Shown: in pieces, positions 32,708-43,853 of the stretch
Layout: every line of letters begins with the position of its first letter
How positions within the stretch are numbered: position 1 is the first letter of the stretch
Source of the DNA: Synechococcus sp. HK01-R
GTDB taxonomy: Bacteria > Cyanobacteriota > Cyanobacteriia > PCC-6307 > Cyanobiaceae
Reading direction: 5' to 3'
Length of the DNA stretch: 64,000 bases
Assembly: GCF_014217855.1 (NCBI RefSeq)
Contig: NZ_CP059059.1
Location: forward strand, 558,001 to 622,000
The notes under the pieces: generated by a model
Databases searched by the model: none
Seen by the model: the letters and a program-made list of their open reading frames with translations, nothing else
What the model was told of the DNA's origin: nothing
Translations under genes and position numbers: made by a program

Positions 32708-33862
32708 TCAGGCCTCCACCATGCGTCCCTTCTGCGGGAAGAGACCCGCTGGACGGAACTGCAGGAACACCACGATCAGAGCGAAGACCATCACCTGAGC
32801 CATGCTCGTGGTGGCGAAGAACTTCACCGCTCCCTCCAAGGGGGCAGGCATACCGGGCCAGATCGAAAGCAGCCGCCCGGCACCGATGAGGTCGGTCAGC
32901 AAGCCGATGGAGAAGGAGGCGATCACCGTGCCCAGCAGATTGCCAACTCCGCCAAGCACCACGACCATGAAGCAGCCCACGATGTAGGACGTCCCCACAT
33001 TCGGACCGACTGAACCGAGCAACGACACCGCCACACCAGCGACCCCGGCCAAGCCGGAACCAATGCCAAAGGTGAGCACGTCGACGGTGTTGGTGGGGAT
33101 ACCCAGGCAATCACTCATCTCTCGGTTCTGGGTCACAGCACGGATACGCATGCCCCAGACGCTGCGATTGAGGAACCAGGTCACGCCGACCACGGCCACC
33201 ACCGTGATCACGATGATCACCAGACGAGGCACAGGGAAGGTCAGATCGGCGAACTCAAGACCACCACGCATCCATTTGGGCGCCGTCACATCCACGTTGC
33301 GAGAGGTGGCACGCGCGATCCGGCTGACCTGAGACGCCAATCCATTGGCAAACACCACGCCAACCAGAGCTGCAACACCCCAGCTGGCAGCACGCATCCA
33401 ACGGGCTCGGGGGCCTTGCAGCAGAAGCTGAGGTAACAACAGAGGCAATGAAAAACCAAGCACCAGGGCCAGCACCACACCGGCGGCCTGAGCCAGGGGC
33501 ACGCTGCGCACGAACTGCTGCAGGATCAAGCTGACGCCCCAGGTGGCCAGCAGTGTTTCCAGGGGATTGCCGTAGAGGCGGCGAATCACGGTGCGTTCCA
33601 GAAGGATGCCCACCACACCACTGGTGATGAAGGCCAGCGGAATCGCCACAAGAACGTAGATGTCGTAAATGGGTTGAAGCGCGGGCAGCTTAAAGATCAG
33701 CTGCACCACATAGGTGGTGTAGGCCCCAAGCATGATCAGCTCGCCGTGGGCGAGGTTGATCACACCCATGAGGCCGAACACAATCGCCAATCCGAGAGCA
33801 GCCACCAGCAGCACCGAGCCAATGGCCACCCCGTTGAACAGGCTTTCTAAAAGCAGTTGCAC
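32708..33862 (-). CDS. urtB: Urea ABC transporter permease UrtB
   Basis: 384 residues, LivH-type permease. The N-terminal FNGVAIGSVLLVAALGLAIV, GLMGVINLAHGELIMLGAYT and a later NREMSDCLGIPTNTVDVLTF region are typical. The gap to urtA (about 100 bases) holds a strong RNA hairpin; the rest of the operon has almost no gaps. Helices span nearly the whole length. Confidence 0.94.
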   Translation of the reverse strand: MQLLLESLFNGVAIGSVLLVAALGLAIVFGLMGVINLAHGELIMLGAYTTYVVQLIFKLPALQPIYDIYVLVAIPLAFITSGVVGILLERTVIRRLYGNPLETLLATWGVSLILQQFVRSVPLAQAAGVVLALVLGFSLPLLLPQLLLQGPRARWMRAASWGVAALVGVVFANGLASQVSRIARATSRNVDVTAPKWMRGGLEFADLTFPVPRLVIIVITVVAVVGVTWFLNRSVWGMRIRAVTQNREMSDCLGIPTNTVDVLTFGIGSGLAGVAGVAVSLLGSVGPNVGTSYIVGCFMVVVLGGVGNLLGTVIASFSIGLLTDLIGAGRLLSIWPGMPAPLEGAVKFFATTSMAQVMVFALIVVFLQFRPAGLFPQKGRMVEA

Positions 33863-33901
33863 GGAAATTGATGAAATGAGCGATCAGACAAACCACAGAA
33901 A

Positions 33902-33925
33902 GAGGAGCCCCAGATGGGACTCCTC
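33902..33925 (-). terminator. Intercistronic hairpin between urtA and urtB
   Basis: A 10-bp stem with one mismatch (33902-33911 with 33916-33925) and an AGAT loop. On the transcript it is followed by a weak U-rich stretch (TTTCTGT). It fits a partial terminator or RNA-stabilising element that keeps binding-protein transcript above permease transcript, as in many ABC operons. Confidence 0.55.
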
Positions 33926-33965
33926 CGGACAGCATTCAGACCAGGGTTCGGCCTGAGTCAAGCGA

Positions 33966-35258
33966 TCAGAGCTTGTACTTCTCGCCCTTGCTGGGATCAC
34001 TCCAATCGCAGGCAAAGCCCTTCGAAGAAGGCTCAAATTGGTTCCAGGTCTGTGGATCGATCGGATTATCAGACTGCTCGACGATCTTGAACTGACCGTC
34101 AGCGGTGATCTCACCAATACGCACAATCTGGGAGATGTGGTGGTTAGGCCGCACCTCAATTGGACCCTGAGGAGCATCAAACTTGATACCAATCAGAGCC
34201 TCACGCACCTTGTCATCATCAAATGTGCCGGCCTTCTCAACGGCCTTCTTCCACAGATAGACCATGTTGTAAGCCGACTCCTGAGGGTCAGCCACCACGC
34301 GATTGGCACCATATTTGGCCTTGAAATCGGCCGCAAATTTCTTCGATGCCGGCGTGTCGATCGACATCATGTAGTTCCAGGCACCGTAATGGCCTTCGAG
34401 GAACTCAGGTCCAATCGTGCTGATCTCTTCTTCAGCAATCGAATAACTCATCACGTAGTAACCATTGGCAGGCGTGATGCCGGCGTCCTGGATCTGCTTG
34501 AAGAAGGCAACATTCTGGTCGCCATTGAGGGTGTTGATGATGACACCACCGTCAGGAAGAGCCTTTTTGATCTTGGCAATAATTGGAGCCACCTCGGTAT
34601 TACCCAGGGGCAGATAGTCCTCACCAACAACCTTGCCACCGAGCGACTTCAGCTGCTCCTTGGTAATCGTGTTGGAGGTACGGGGGAAGACGTAGTCCGA
34701 ACCCACGAGGAAGAAGGGCTTCCCTGCTGCAGGGGAGTCCTTGAACATGAAGTAGGTCGCCGGCTCAGACTGCTGGTTGGGAGTGGCACCGGTATAGAAG
34801 ATGTTCTTAGAACACTCCTGACCTTCGTATTGAATCGGATAGAAAAGGAAGGCATTCTTCGATTCGTAGACCGGCAACATCGCCTTGCGGCTCGCGGAGG
34901 TCCAACCACCGAAGACAACGGGCACCTTGTCTTGATCGATCAGCTTTTTCGACTTCTCAGCGAAGGTGGGCCAATCCGAGGCTCCATCTTCGACGATGTA
35001 CTCAATCTTGTATCTCTTGCCGTCGACCTCAACACCACCAGCGGCATTGATCTCATCAATGGCCATTTTCTCGGTATCCACGAGGGTGGACTCAGAGATG
35101 GCCATGGTGCCGGTCAGGGAGTGAAGGATGCCCACCTTCACCGTGTCGTCGAACTGAACATTAGAGGCCTGATCACCACCGCCACAGGCCGTGACTACCA
35201 CGCCCAGCGAGGTCGCCGCCAGGCTGATCAGAATGCGTTTTGACAACGATTGAGACAT
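33966..35258 (-). CDS. urtA: Urea ABC transporter substrate-binding lipoprotein UrtA
   Basis: 430 residues. A lipoprotein signal peptide ends at the lipobox VVTAC (Cys about 25) followed by GGGDQAS. The mature protein matches the Leu/amide-binding type 1 family: VKVGILHSLTGTMAISESTL, a VDTEKMAIDEINAAGGV segment, VVFGGWTSASRKAMLPV and YDFIE-type domains through to the C-terminal NPIDPQTWNQFEPSSKGFAC. First gene of the urt operon; a perfect NtcA box lies 70 bases upstream of its ATG. Codon use is more AT-rich than that of its neighbours, as for highly expressed genes. Confidence 0.96.
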   Translation of the reverse strand: MSQSLSKRILISLAATSLGVVVTACGGGDQASNVQFDDTVKVGILHSLTGTMAISESTLVDTEKMAIDEINAAGGVEVDGKRYKIEYIVEDGASDWPTFAEKSKKLIDQDKVPVVFGGWTSASRKAMLPVYESKNAFLFYPIQYEGQECSKNIFYTGATPNQQSEPATYFMFKDSPAAGKPFFLVGSDYVFPRTSNTITKEQLKSLGGKVVGEDYLPLGNTEVAPIIAKIKKALPDGGVIINTLNGDQNVAFFKQIQDAGITPANGYYVMSYSIAEEEISTIGPEFLEGHYGAWNYMMSIDTPASKKFAADFKAKYGANRVVADPQESAYNMVYLWKKAVEKAGTFDDDKVREALIGIKFDAPQGPIEVRPNHHISQIVRIGEITADGQFKIVEQSDNPIDPQTWNQFEPSSKGFACDWSDPSKGEKYKL

Positions 35259-35327
35259 GGTGTGTTGACAGTGATAACTGTTGCGCTAGGCGCCATAAGA
35301 CAGTCCCAGCCAGACGCACTCCTTCCA

Positions 35328-35341
35328 GTAACACTCACTAC
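35328..35341 (-). promoter_or_regulatory. NtcA-binding site of the urt operon
   Basis: GTA-N8-TAC is matched perfectly (GTA at 35328-35330, TAC at 35339-35341; palindromic). NtcA is the cyanobacterial CRP-type activator of nitrogen-starvation genes. It lies 70 bases upstream of urtA, so the expected -41.5 placement puts the start site about 28-30 bases before the ATG. I see no clear TAN3T at -10. Confidence 0.75.
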
Positions 35342-35378
35342 CAATCGGACAGAAGAGGCCTGATATCGGAGCAAGCGA

Positions 35379-35984
35379 TCACGAATTCGGTAGTTGTTGC
35401 AACACAAACGCCACCACCAAATCCAGCCCCTCACCGCTGTGCAGATTGGTGAAGCACCAGGGGCGATCGCCGCGCATGCGCAGGGTGTCGCGCTCCATCA
35501 CGGCCAGGTCAGCCCCCACCAGAGGCGCCAGGTCGATCTTGTTGATCACCAGCAAATCCGAACGCGTGATCCCGGGGCCGCCCTTGCGCGGGATCTTGTC
35601 GCCTGCGGCCACGTCAATCACATAGATACAGAGATCAACCAGCTCCGGACTGAAGCTGGCGGCCAGATTGTCGCCGCCGCTCTCAACCAACACCAGATCC
35701 AGATCTGGGAACTGAGCTTCCAACTCCGCCACCGCTGCCCTGTTGATGGAGCAGTCCTCCCGAATGGCCGTATGCGGACAGCCACCGGTCTCCACACCAC
35801 GGATCCGTGACGGCTCTAGAGCTCCTGCGCGAGTTAAAAACTGAGCATCTTCCTGGGTGTAGATGTCATTGGTGACCACCGCCAACTGCAGGTGATCCCG
35901 CAGTCGCCGGCAAAGCGCCTCGACAAGAGCGGTTTTGCCAGACCCCACCGGCCCAGCCACACCAAGCCGCAACTTGCTCCCCAT
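35379..35984 (-). CDS. ureG: Urease accessory GTPase UreG
   Basis: 201 residues. The P-loop [30 protein letters not shown], the metal-site [18 protein letters not shown] with its CPH motif, [15 protein letters not shown] and [13 protein letters not shown] are all canonical. UreG delivers nickel to urease on GTP hydrolysis. The ATG shares one base with the ureF stop. Its 3' end lies upstream of the urtA promoter, so urease and transporter units are separate. Confidence 0.97.
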   Translation of the reverse strand: MGSKLRLGVAGPVGSGKTALVEALCRRLRDHLQLAVVTNDIYTQEDAQFLTRAGALEPSRIRGVETGGCPHTAIREDCSINRAAVAELEAQFPDLDLVLVESGGDNLAASFSPELVDLCIYVIDVAAGDKIPRKGGPGITRSDLLVINKIDLAPLVGADLAVMERDTLRMRGDRPWCFTNLHSGEGLDLVVAFVLQQLPNS

Positions 35985-36655
35985 CAGCTTCGGAATAAAC
36001 GGGAATACAACTCAGCATGGGACAGCTGCGCCAGCGATGCCCCAACGCCCGCTGACCACAAGGTCCGTGGATCAGCAGCGAGGAGCTCTTGGGCCTCGGC
36101 AGCGATCCGCGGCAACAGACGCTGCTGAAGCATCTGAGCCCTGGTCGGGCCCAAAGGCAACAGGCGCACGGCCGCACTGAGCTGATTGGCGACCCAGCTG
36201 TAGAGGTAGCCCTCCACCGTGTCAGCCTCCGACAGCCCCAGCGACAGTGCCGCCCAGGCCCATGCCGCCGGCCAGGCCAGGGGGAGTGGTTCAGTCAGTG
36301 GATGACCCATGTCGGCCAACAGCTGCAGGAGAGACCCCCCCATCTGACGTTGTTGAGCTCGCACCTCCGCAGCTTCACGGGTGGCCAGCAGCCAACCATC
36401 CAGATCCAGCAAACGAAGTCGGGCCTGATCATCAGCGCCTCGAGCCCAGCTGTTCAGATCAACCATCAGCTCGGAAAGCGCCGCAGCCTCCAGCCGCAAC
36501 GCTCCCCGCTCCAGCTCGGCGATCAACCACTGCTCGAGACCAGCCTCACTCTTCAGCGCCCCGGCCTGGATCAAGACCTCTAACCCCTCCGAGTAACTGA
36601 ACGCTCCCACCGGCAACGCCGGGCTCACCAACTGGAGCAACGCCAGGGAGGTCAT
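35984..36655 (-). CDS. ureF: Urease accessory protein UreF
   Basis: 223 residues, all-helical. It acts as the nickel-delivery gate together with UreG and UreD. Family motifs: [20 protein letters not shown], and the C-terminal [20 protein letters not shown]. The ATG overlaps the ureE stop by four bases. Confidence 0.95.
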   Translation of the reverse strand: MTSLALLQLVSPALPVGAFSYSEGLEVLIQAGALKSEAGLEQWLIAELERGALRLEAAALSELMVDLNSWARGADDQARLRLLDLDGWLLATREAAEVRAQQRQMGGSLLQLLADMGHPLTEPLPLAWPAAWAWAALSLGLSEADTVEGYLYSWVANQLSAAVRLLPLGPTRAQMLQQRLLPRIAAEAQELLAADPRTLWSAGVGASLAQLSHAELYSRLFRS

Positions 36656-37161
36656 GGCGTTTCATGGCTGTGGCGATGGGCATGGCTGTGACCACCCCCA
36701 TAAGCGCCTCCCTCCGGAACAAACGGACGCTCACAGACACTCACACGCAAGCCACGGCTCCGCAACATCGTCTCCAGCACCGAATCCGCGAGCAACAACA
36801 AGTCCCCGTCGTGGAGCTCGAGCGCCACATGGCGGTTGCCGAGGTGATAGGCCGCCTGCAGGAGTTCCACGACTGAATCCGCCTGCACCCGCAGCAACGG
36901 TTCCGGCGCCGCAATCACCACCACCTCCCAGCTCCGGGAACGATCCAACAAGCGATCACCGGGCTGAAGGGCACCCTCCCGCGGCAGCTGAAGCAAGAGC
37001 GCACGTCCACAGTGGCTTCGGCGGCGACCACGGAGCACCGTGCGTTCTTCGGCCGTGAGTGGCAATTGCAGGCGGCGGTCGGGCGGAAGATCTCCAACGG
37101 CCTCACCCACTTGGCGATGCTCCAACACGATCGGTTTGTGATCGCTCGCGTTGTCACTCAT
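36652..37161 (-). CDS. ureE: Urease accessory metallochaperone UreE
   Basis: About 169 residues from the ATG at 37161 (a further in-frame ATG lies five codons upstream). N-terminal UreE peptide-binding domain with LQLPLTAEERTVLRGRRRS, then the metal-binding domain with YHLGNRHVALEL and the nickel His of that segment. A histidine-rich tail (GGGHSHAHRHSH) gives extra nickel capacity. First gene of ureEFG, divergent from ureD with about 110 bases between. Confidence 0.93.
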   Translation of the reverse strand: MSDNASDHKPIVLEHRQVGEAVGDLPPDRRLQLPLTAEERTVLRGRRRSHCGRALLLQLPREGALQPGDRLLDRSRSWEVVVIAAPEPLLRVQADSVVELLQAAYHLGNRHVALELHDGDLLLLADSVLETMLRSRGLRVSVCERPFVPEGGAYGGGHSHAHRHSHETP

Positions 37162-37273
37162 CGCGTTGTCGTCCAAGGCTGCTCCGCTTTCACCCTGAGC
37201 CTGCCCAGCCGTCGGCCTTGATTTGGTGTTGATTGCTACAGGTCATCGCAGCTCGAGCGCCGAGCGTGGGGGC

Positions 37274-38233
37274 ATGCAACGCCTCGATCCCTGGCATGGC
37301 CGCTGCGAGCTGCGGTTTGAACACCGGCAGACCGTGCACGGCGACGCAGGCACAGTTCACCAAGGGGGCTGCAGCGCCCCGTTCAAGCTTCTGCGGGCTG
37401 AACAAGGCAACAACGGTCGCTGTGAGCTGCCAATCCTGCATACGGCTGGAGGACTGGTAGGTGGCGACCAGCTCAGCATTGCCCTGGACCTGAAAACAAA
37501 CAGCCGCTGCTTGATCACCAGCGTCGCCGCCCAGAAGGTCTACGGGTCCATCGGCCGCAGCCGCCTCTACCCCGAAGGCCAATGGGCCCGTCAACAGGTG
37601 CACTGCACACTGGCGAAAAGCAGCGATCTGGAATGGCTACCCCAGGAGCTGGTGCTTTATGCGAATGCCCTCTATGAGCAGCATCTGACGGTGCAACTAC
37701 CAGCTGACGCCTCCTTTCTCAGTGCAGAAATCGTGCGGCTGGGCCGCACCGCCGCCGGAGAAACCCTCCAGCAGGGTCGCTGGCGCTCAGCCCTGAGCAT
37801 CTTTCGACGCAGTGATGAACCTCATCAAGCCGATCGCTGGGAAATGGTGGACCGGTTGGACTTGGGGGGCGATGCCCTCAACGACCAGCACGGACTGAAC
37901 AAACAGCCAGTGTTCGGATCGCTGGTGTGGGCTGCACCGATGCCCTTGAGCGGCGATGCTCTGGCGCAACTGCTGGAGCTGGTCCGCAGCGATCGCGAAG
38001 GCCTGGAAGGCACGCTGCGCTGCAGCGCCTTGGATCAGGGCCTGGTGGCCCGTTATGCCGGTCCGTCCAGCCGCGATGCCCGCTTCTGGTTCAGCCGCAT
38101 CTGGGCTCGCACCCGCGCCCTGCGCGCCTTGAGCGCTCCACAGATCCCAAGGGTCTGGCCTTTGCAGGAACAGCCTTTGCCAGCGTCATCGTTCATGACG
38201 AACACTGCTTGGCCCGCAGTAAGGACACACTGA
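37274..38233 (+). CDS. ureD: Urease accessory protein UreD (UreH)
   Basis: 319 residues from the ATG at 37274; 17 further in-frame codons upstream lack support. UreD is the platform that holds apourease for nickel insertion. Motifs: LDPWHGRCELRFEHRQTV, the characteristic APFKLLRAE, LHTAGGLVGGDQLSI, and TSVAAQKVYGS. It precedes ureABC on the same strand with an 18-base gap, so it is probably the first gene of ureDABC. Confidence 0.94.
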   Translation: MQRLDPWHGRCELRFEHRQTVHGDAGTVHQGGCSAPFKLLRAEQGNNGRCELPILHTAGGLVGGDQLSIALDLKTNSRCLITSVAAQKVYGSIGRSRLYPEGQWARQQVHCTLAKSSDLEWLPQELVLYANALYEQHLTVQLPADASFLSAEIVRLGRTAAGETLQQGRWRSALSIFRRSDEPHQADRWEMVDRLDLGGDALNDQHGLNKQPVFGSLVWAAPMPLSGDALAQLLELVRSDREGLEGTLRCSALDQGLVARYAGPSSRDARFWFSRIWARTRALRALSAPQIPRVWPLQEQPLPASSFMTNTAWPAVRTH

Positions 38234-38251
38234 GAACGACCGAGCCAGTCC

Positions 38252-38554
38252 ATGCATCTCAGCCCCCAGGAAAAAGACAAGCTCCTGATCGTCACCGCGG
38301 CATTACTGGCCGAACGGCGACTCCAGCGTGGCCTCAGGCTCAACCACCCCGAAGCGGTGGCTTGGCTGAGCTTCCTTGTGCTGGAGGGTGCCCGCGACGG
38401 AAAGAGCGTGGCGGAGCTGATGCAGGAAGGCACCACCTGGCTGAGCCGCGAACAAGTCATGGACGGCATTCCCGAACTGGTTCACGAGGTGCAGATCGAA
38501 GCGGTGTTTCCCGATGGCACCAAGCTCGTGACCCTGCACGACCCAATTCGCTGA
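38252..38554 (+). CDS. ureA: Urease gamma subunit
   Basis: 100 residues, the standard length. Begins [20 protein letters not shown] and contains [15 protein letters not shown] and [21 protein letters not shown]. One of three structural subunits that hydrolyse urea to ammonia and carbamate; catalysis is in UreC. Confidence 0.97.
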   Translation: MHLSPQEKDKLLIVTAALLAERRLQRGLRLNHPEAVAWLSFLVLEGARDGKSVAELMQEGTTWLSREQVMDGIPELVHEVQIEAVFPDGTKLVTLHDPIR

Positions 38555-38576
38555 CCCACCACCCTGCATCTCTGCC

Positions 38577-38897
38577 ATGGCCCCGCTGATTCCCGGTGAA
38601 CTGTTGCCCGAACCCGGCGACATCGAACTCAACGCTGGCCGGCCCGTGACCACCATTCCCGTGGCCAACAGCGGTGACCGGCCCGTGCAAGTGGGCTCCC
38701 ATTTCCATTTCGCCGAAGCCAACGCCGCCCTGCAGTTCGACCGGGCCGCAGCCCGAGGTCAACGGCTCGACATCCCCGCCGGCACCGCCATCCGCTTCGA
38801 ACCGGGTGACAGCCGCGACGTGAACCTGATTCCCTTCGCCGGTACGCGACGCGTGATCGGCTTCAACGGCCAGATCAACGGATCCCTCGACGCCTGA
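38577..38897 (+). CDS. ureB: Urease beta subunit
   Basis: 106 residues with [39 protein letters not shown], and [20 protein letters not shown]. The usual separate beta subunit of bacterial urease. 22 bases after ureA and 3 before ureC. Confidence 0.97.
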   Translation: MAPLIPGELLPEPGDIELNAGRPVTTIPVANSGDRPVQVGSHFHFAEANAALQFDRAAARGQRLDIPAGTAIRFEPGDSRDVNLIPFAGTRRVIGFNGQINGSLDA

Positions 38898-38900
38898 CCC

Positions 38901-40610
<1,710 letters not shown>

Positions 40611-40620
40611 GGCTGGTGGT

Positions 40621-42219
40621 CTAAGGGAACTGCTTGAGGCCAGGATCAACCTGATTGAGCTGTTCACGACTGAAACGAGGCGTGATCAGCAGGCGCAGGG
40701 GATCGCTACCACTAAACACTCCGGATCTGGCCGTCGGTGCTGCCAGCGGCGGCGCGGATGGGGTGTTGCTCAGGTGCTCATCGAAGAAAGCGCGGGCCAT
40801 CCCCTTCAATTCCTCTCGCGCCAGAGGCTGATCCGGACCGATCACAACAGCGGGCAATGCAGACGTGCCATCAAGGAACGAGAGATGGGTGCCGTTGTGT
40901 TGAAGAGCCAACAGGGAACCAGGCTGCTGAATCGACGTGAAGGGGATCAGCTGCTGAGAGACGGGCGGCGCAAAGATATCGCCCGTACCGGAAACAAACA
41001 GAATCGGCGCAGCAATCGCCTTCAGCGACGTGGGGCTGAAGATCGGATTGGTCACCGGATTCACCGCCACCGCTGCCTTCACGCGCAGATCTCGAAAACT
41101 CTTGCGTTGCACCACCTGGCCGGGGGCGACACATTGCCAGACCACCGCAGGATTGAGCACCACCTTGTCGGGATCGTTCAGCTCATCGCACCCCTTAAGG
41201 AGATAAGGCCAATCGAGTTCAGCACCAGCGAGGGCCGTCACGGTGTAACCGCCGAGCGACTGACCAAGCACGCCCACAGCGGCGGTATTCACCTTGGTTC
41301 CCCAACGCTGCTGCATCTGGTCGATCAGGTCACTGACGCTGAGCGGTTGGCCATACCAGGCATTCGCAGGCGGAATCGCACCGGTGCCCTGAATCGCCGC
41401 CTTGATCGTGTTGGCGCTGGTGAAAGGGAAATTCAGCGATGCCACGGCATAGCCATGGCTCGCCCGCTGCTGGCCCACATACAAGAGGGCATTCATATCG
41501 GTGTTCAGGCCAGGAGCAATCAGCACCAGCCGTGCCGGGCTGGCGCTCGTGGCGCTGTTGGGGATGTAGGCGATGGCGCTAATCGTGTCGCCGAAGCGTC
41601 CCTGAAATTGAAACGGGGTCTGGGTGAAAGCCACCGCCCCCTTGTCGGCCAACGTCGCCAGATCAGGACCCTGGGCCGGTTCCCCCTGAATGGAGGCAAT
41701 GCGAGGAAACAGCTTGTTCTGAAGGTTGAACTGCTGGGTGAGCGATTGAGCCAGGGAGAGCACCGCAACCACATTCACCGGCAGGGTTCGGGTCGGATAG
41801 GCCTGGAGCACATCAATCAGGCGCAGCTCACCGGATTGGGCAGCTCCAAGAATCAAAGCGGAAGACAGAGCCGGCTCGGCGATCTCAGGAGGCTGGGCGA
41901 ACACCTTCACCAGTTGCTGCAAAGAGCGTTTGCCAAGTGGAGTGCTGAGGAAATTGGACGCCATCACATCCGTGACGGGCACGCTTTGATTCAGCAGATT
42001 GCGCAACGTCTGCTGCTGCTGTGGTTTCAGCAGGTTGAAATAACTCTGTAGATCCGGATTGACGCGACCTGTTTCGGTGAAGGTCACCAGCGATGGCACC
42101 GACACATCGCGGGACAATTCACCGAACTGAAAGCGAACGCGCTCGGCTGCTATCGCTGGCAATCCCAGGGGCACAAGACCAGCCAGCAGGGAAAGCATCG
42201 TCAGTCCATAGCGACGCAT
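40621..42219 (-). CDS. DUF1400 / alpha-beta hydrolase
   Basis: 532 residues. Signal peptide (LTMLSLLAGLVPLGLPAIAA), then the cyanobacterial DUF1400 N-terminal domain (ERVRFQFGELSRDVSVPSLV), then an alpha/beta hydrolase with the nucleophile elbow GQSLGG (Ser), APILFVSGTGDIF (Asp) and HNGTHLSF (His). Likely a secreted or thylakoid-lumen esterase/lipase-like enzyme; substrate unknown. Similar proteins are common in picocyanobacteria. It has no evident link to the flanking nitrogen genes. Confidence 0.82.
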   Translation of the reverse strand: MRRYGLTMLSLLAGLVPLGLPAIAAERVRFQFGELSRDVSVPSLVTFTETGRVNPDLQSYFNLLKPQQQQTLRNLLNQSVPVTDVMASNFLSTPLGKRSLQQLVKVFAQPPEIAEPALSSALILGAAQSGELRLIDVLQAYPTRTLPVNVVAVLSLAQSLTQQFNLQNKLFPRIASIQGEPAQGPDLATLADKGAVAFTQTPFQFQGRFGDTISAIAYIPNSATSASPARLVLIAPGLNTDMNALLYVGQQRASHGYAVASLNFPFTSANTIKAAIQGTGAIPPANAWYGQPLSVSDLIDQMQQRWGTKVNTAAVGVLGQSLGGYTVTALAGAELDWPYLLKGCDELNDPDKVVLNPAVVWQCVAPGQVVQRKSFRDLRVKAAVAVNPVTNPIFSPTSLKAIAAPILFVSGTGDIFAPPVSQQLIPFTSIQQPGSLLALQHNGTHLSFLDGTSALPAVVIGPDQPLAREELKGMARAFFDEHLSNTPSAPPLAAPTARSGVFSGSDPLRLLITPRFSREQLNQVDPGLKQFP

Positions 42220-42371
42220 GAGCCAGCTCCATTCCGCCGCAGCACCCTCTACGAATCAGGGCTGATTGACAAGTGCAGACGCTCGCCAGATTCAGGATTC
42301 CAATTCGGTAACGACCGCCACCCGCGATGGCACCACTGAAGCCTTGGATGGGCCCAGCCATTCCACGGCAC

Positions 42372-43853
42372 ATGTTCACCGATTACAAACCCAGCCGCGG
42401 CTACGACGAATATTTCTGCAGCGAGCAAGCGGAACCGCGCACTCCCCTGCTGCCGCTGCTGTCGTCCCTCGGGCGCATCGGCCTTGATGAACTGAATCGC
42501 TCACACGCCTCCGCCAGTAATCTGCTTCGCCGCCTTGGTGCAACCTTTCGCCTGAATGATTCAGGCCAGCTCGGTGGTGAGCGGATCCTTCCCTTTGATC
42601 CATTACCTCGCTTGATCAGTCGTTCCGACTGGAACAGCTTGGAACGAGGGCTTTTTCAACGCCTTGAAGCGATTGACTGCTTTCTTGCCGATGTTTATGG
42701 AGAGCAGCGGATTCTCAACGACGGTGTGATCCCCCGGGAGGATGTGGAGAGCTCCCAGGGCTGGCGTCCTCAGATGCAAGGCATGACAGTGCCGCTGGGG
42801 CGCTGGTGCCACATCTCAGGTCTCGATCTAATCAGGGACGGACGGGGCACTTGGCATGTGCTTGAGGACAATCTGCGTTGTCCATCAGGCGTGGCCTATT
42901 TCCTGGAAAACAGGCGGGTCATGAAACGGCTGTTTCCGAGCCTGTTCGAGGGCCGCACGGTGCAGCCCATCGACGACTACCCCTCCCATCTGCTGCGCAC
43001 GCTGAAGGAACTCGCCCCCTGGACAGACACGCCCCGAGTCGTGCTGCTGACCCCAGGGGTGTTCAACAGCGCCTACTTCGAACACAGCTATCTCGCCCAG
43101 CAGATGGGTATCGCCCTGGTGGAGGGACGAGACCTGGTCTGTGAGGACGGTCGGGTCTGGATGCGCAGCACCCGTGGCTTGGAGCCCGTGGATGTGATTT
43201 ACCGACGCATCGATGACGACTTCCTCGACCCTCAGGTGTTCCGCCGCGATTCGATGCTCGGCGTGTCCGGACTGCTTGAGGTGATGCGTGAGGGACGGGT
43301 AGCGATCGCCAATGCCCCAGGCACCGGAGTCGCTGACGACAAGCTCATCTACGCCTACGTCCCCGAGATGATCCGCTACTACCTGGCAGAAGAGCCGATC
43401 ATCGCCAATGTGCCGACTTATCTCTGCTCTCGCCCCCAAGATCTCACCTACGTGCTGGAGAACCTGCGGGAGCTGGTCGTGAAGTCCGTGGCCGAAGCCG
43501 GTGGCTACGGCATGTTGATTGGCCCCCACGCCAGCCGGGAGGAGATCGAGGCCTTTGCTCTCAAGATCCAGGCCAACCCCCGCAATTACATCGCCCAACC
43601 AACCCTCGAACTCTCCACCGTCCCTTCCCTGAGCGAAGGAGTGCTCTTCCCCTGTCACGTGGATCTTCGGCCCTACGTGCTGCGCGGACGCAGCAACTGG
43701 GTCAGCCCCGGCGGCCTCACCCGGGTGGCACTGAAGCGAGGCTCCCTGGTGGTCAATTCCTCCCAGGGGGGCGGCTGCAAAGACACCTGGGTTGTCTCTG
43801 ACAGCCAGGTTGTCTCTGACAGCCAGGTTGGTTCCGAACTCACGTCATGTTGA
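42372..43853 (+). CDS. Circularly permuted ATP-grasp ligase (DUF404/DUF407)
   Basis: 493 residues from the ATG at 42372; an in-frame ATG at 42327 would add 15. Family segments: FTDYKPSRGYDEYFC, FDPLPRLISRSDWNSLERGL, SGLDLIRDGRGTWHVLEDNL, VDVIYRRIDDDFLDP, NAPGTGVADDKLIYAYVPEM and KSVAEAGGYGMLIGPHAS. These ligases form amide or peptide bonds using ATP; the acceptor is unknown. The C-terminus contains an in-frame duplication (43791-43826). It is followed by the alpha-E and transglutaminase genes with small overlaps, as in other members of this predicted system. Confidence 0.87.
   Translation: MFTDYKPSRGYDEYFCSEQAEPRTPLLPLLSSLGRIGLDELNRSHASASNLLRRLGATFRLNDSGQLGGERILPFDPLPRLISRSDWNSLERGLFQRLEAIDCFLADVYGEQRILNDGVIPREDVESSQGWRPQMQGMTVPLGRWCHISGLDLIRDGRGTWHVLEDNLRCPSGVAYFLENRRVMKRLFPSLFEGRTVQPIDDYPSHLLRTLKELAPWTDTPRVVLLTPGVFNSAYFEHSYLAQQMGIALVEGRDLVCEDGRVWMRSTRGLEPVDVIYRRIDDDFLDPQVFRRDSMLGVSGLLEVMREGRVAIANAPGTGVADDKLIYAYVPEMIRYYLAEEPIIANVPTYLCSRPQDLTYVLENLRELVVKSVAEAGGYGMLIGPHASREEIEAFALKIQANPRNYIAQPTLELSTVPSLSEGVLFPCHVDLRPYVLRGRSNWVSPGGLTRVALKRGSLVVNSSQGGGCKDTWVVSDSQVVSDSQVGSELTSC
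43791..43826 (+). repeat. 18-bp perfect tandem duplication at the end of the ATP-grasp gene
   Basis: GTTGTCTCTGACAGCCAG occurs at 43791-43808 and again at 43809-43826. In frame it repeats VVSDSQ twice just before the C-terminus. Looks recent, as there are no differences between copies. Confidence 0.9.

Noticed and set aside
34038-35243. 401-codon plus-strand frame opposite urtA
   Set aside because: urtA has a lipobox and full family match on the minus strand; the antisense frame is rich in Asp/Gly/His with no domain.
37226-37239. GTG-N8-TAC between ureE and ureD as an NtcA site
   Set aside because: One mismatch, and the spacing would put the start site on the ureD ATG or leave no -10 for ureE.
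40774-42051. 425-codon plus-strand frame opposite the DUF1400 hydrolase
   Set aside because: The hydrolase carries a signal peptide and catalytic triad; the opposite frame looks like a shadow with excess Arg and His.
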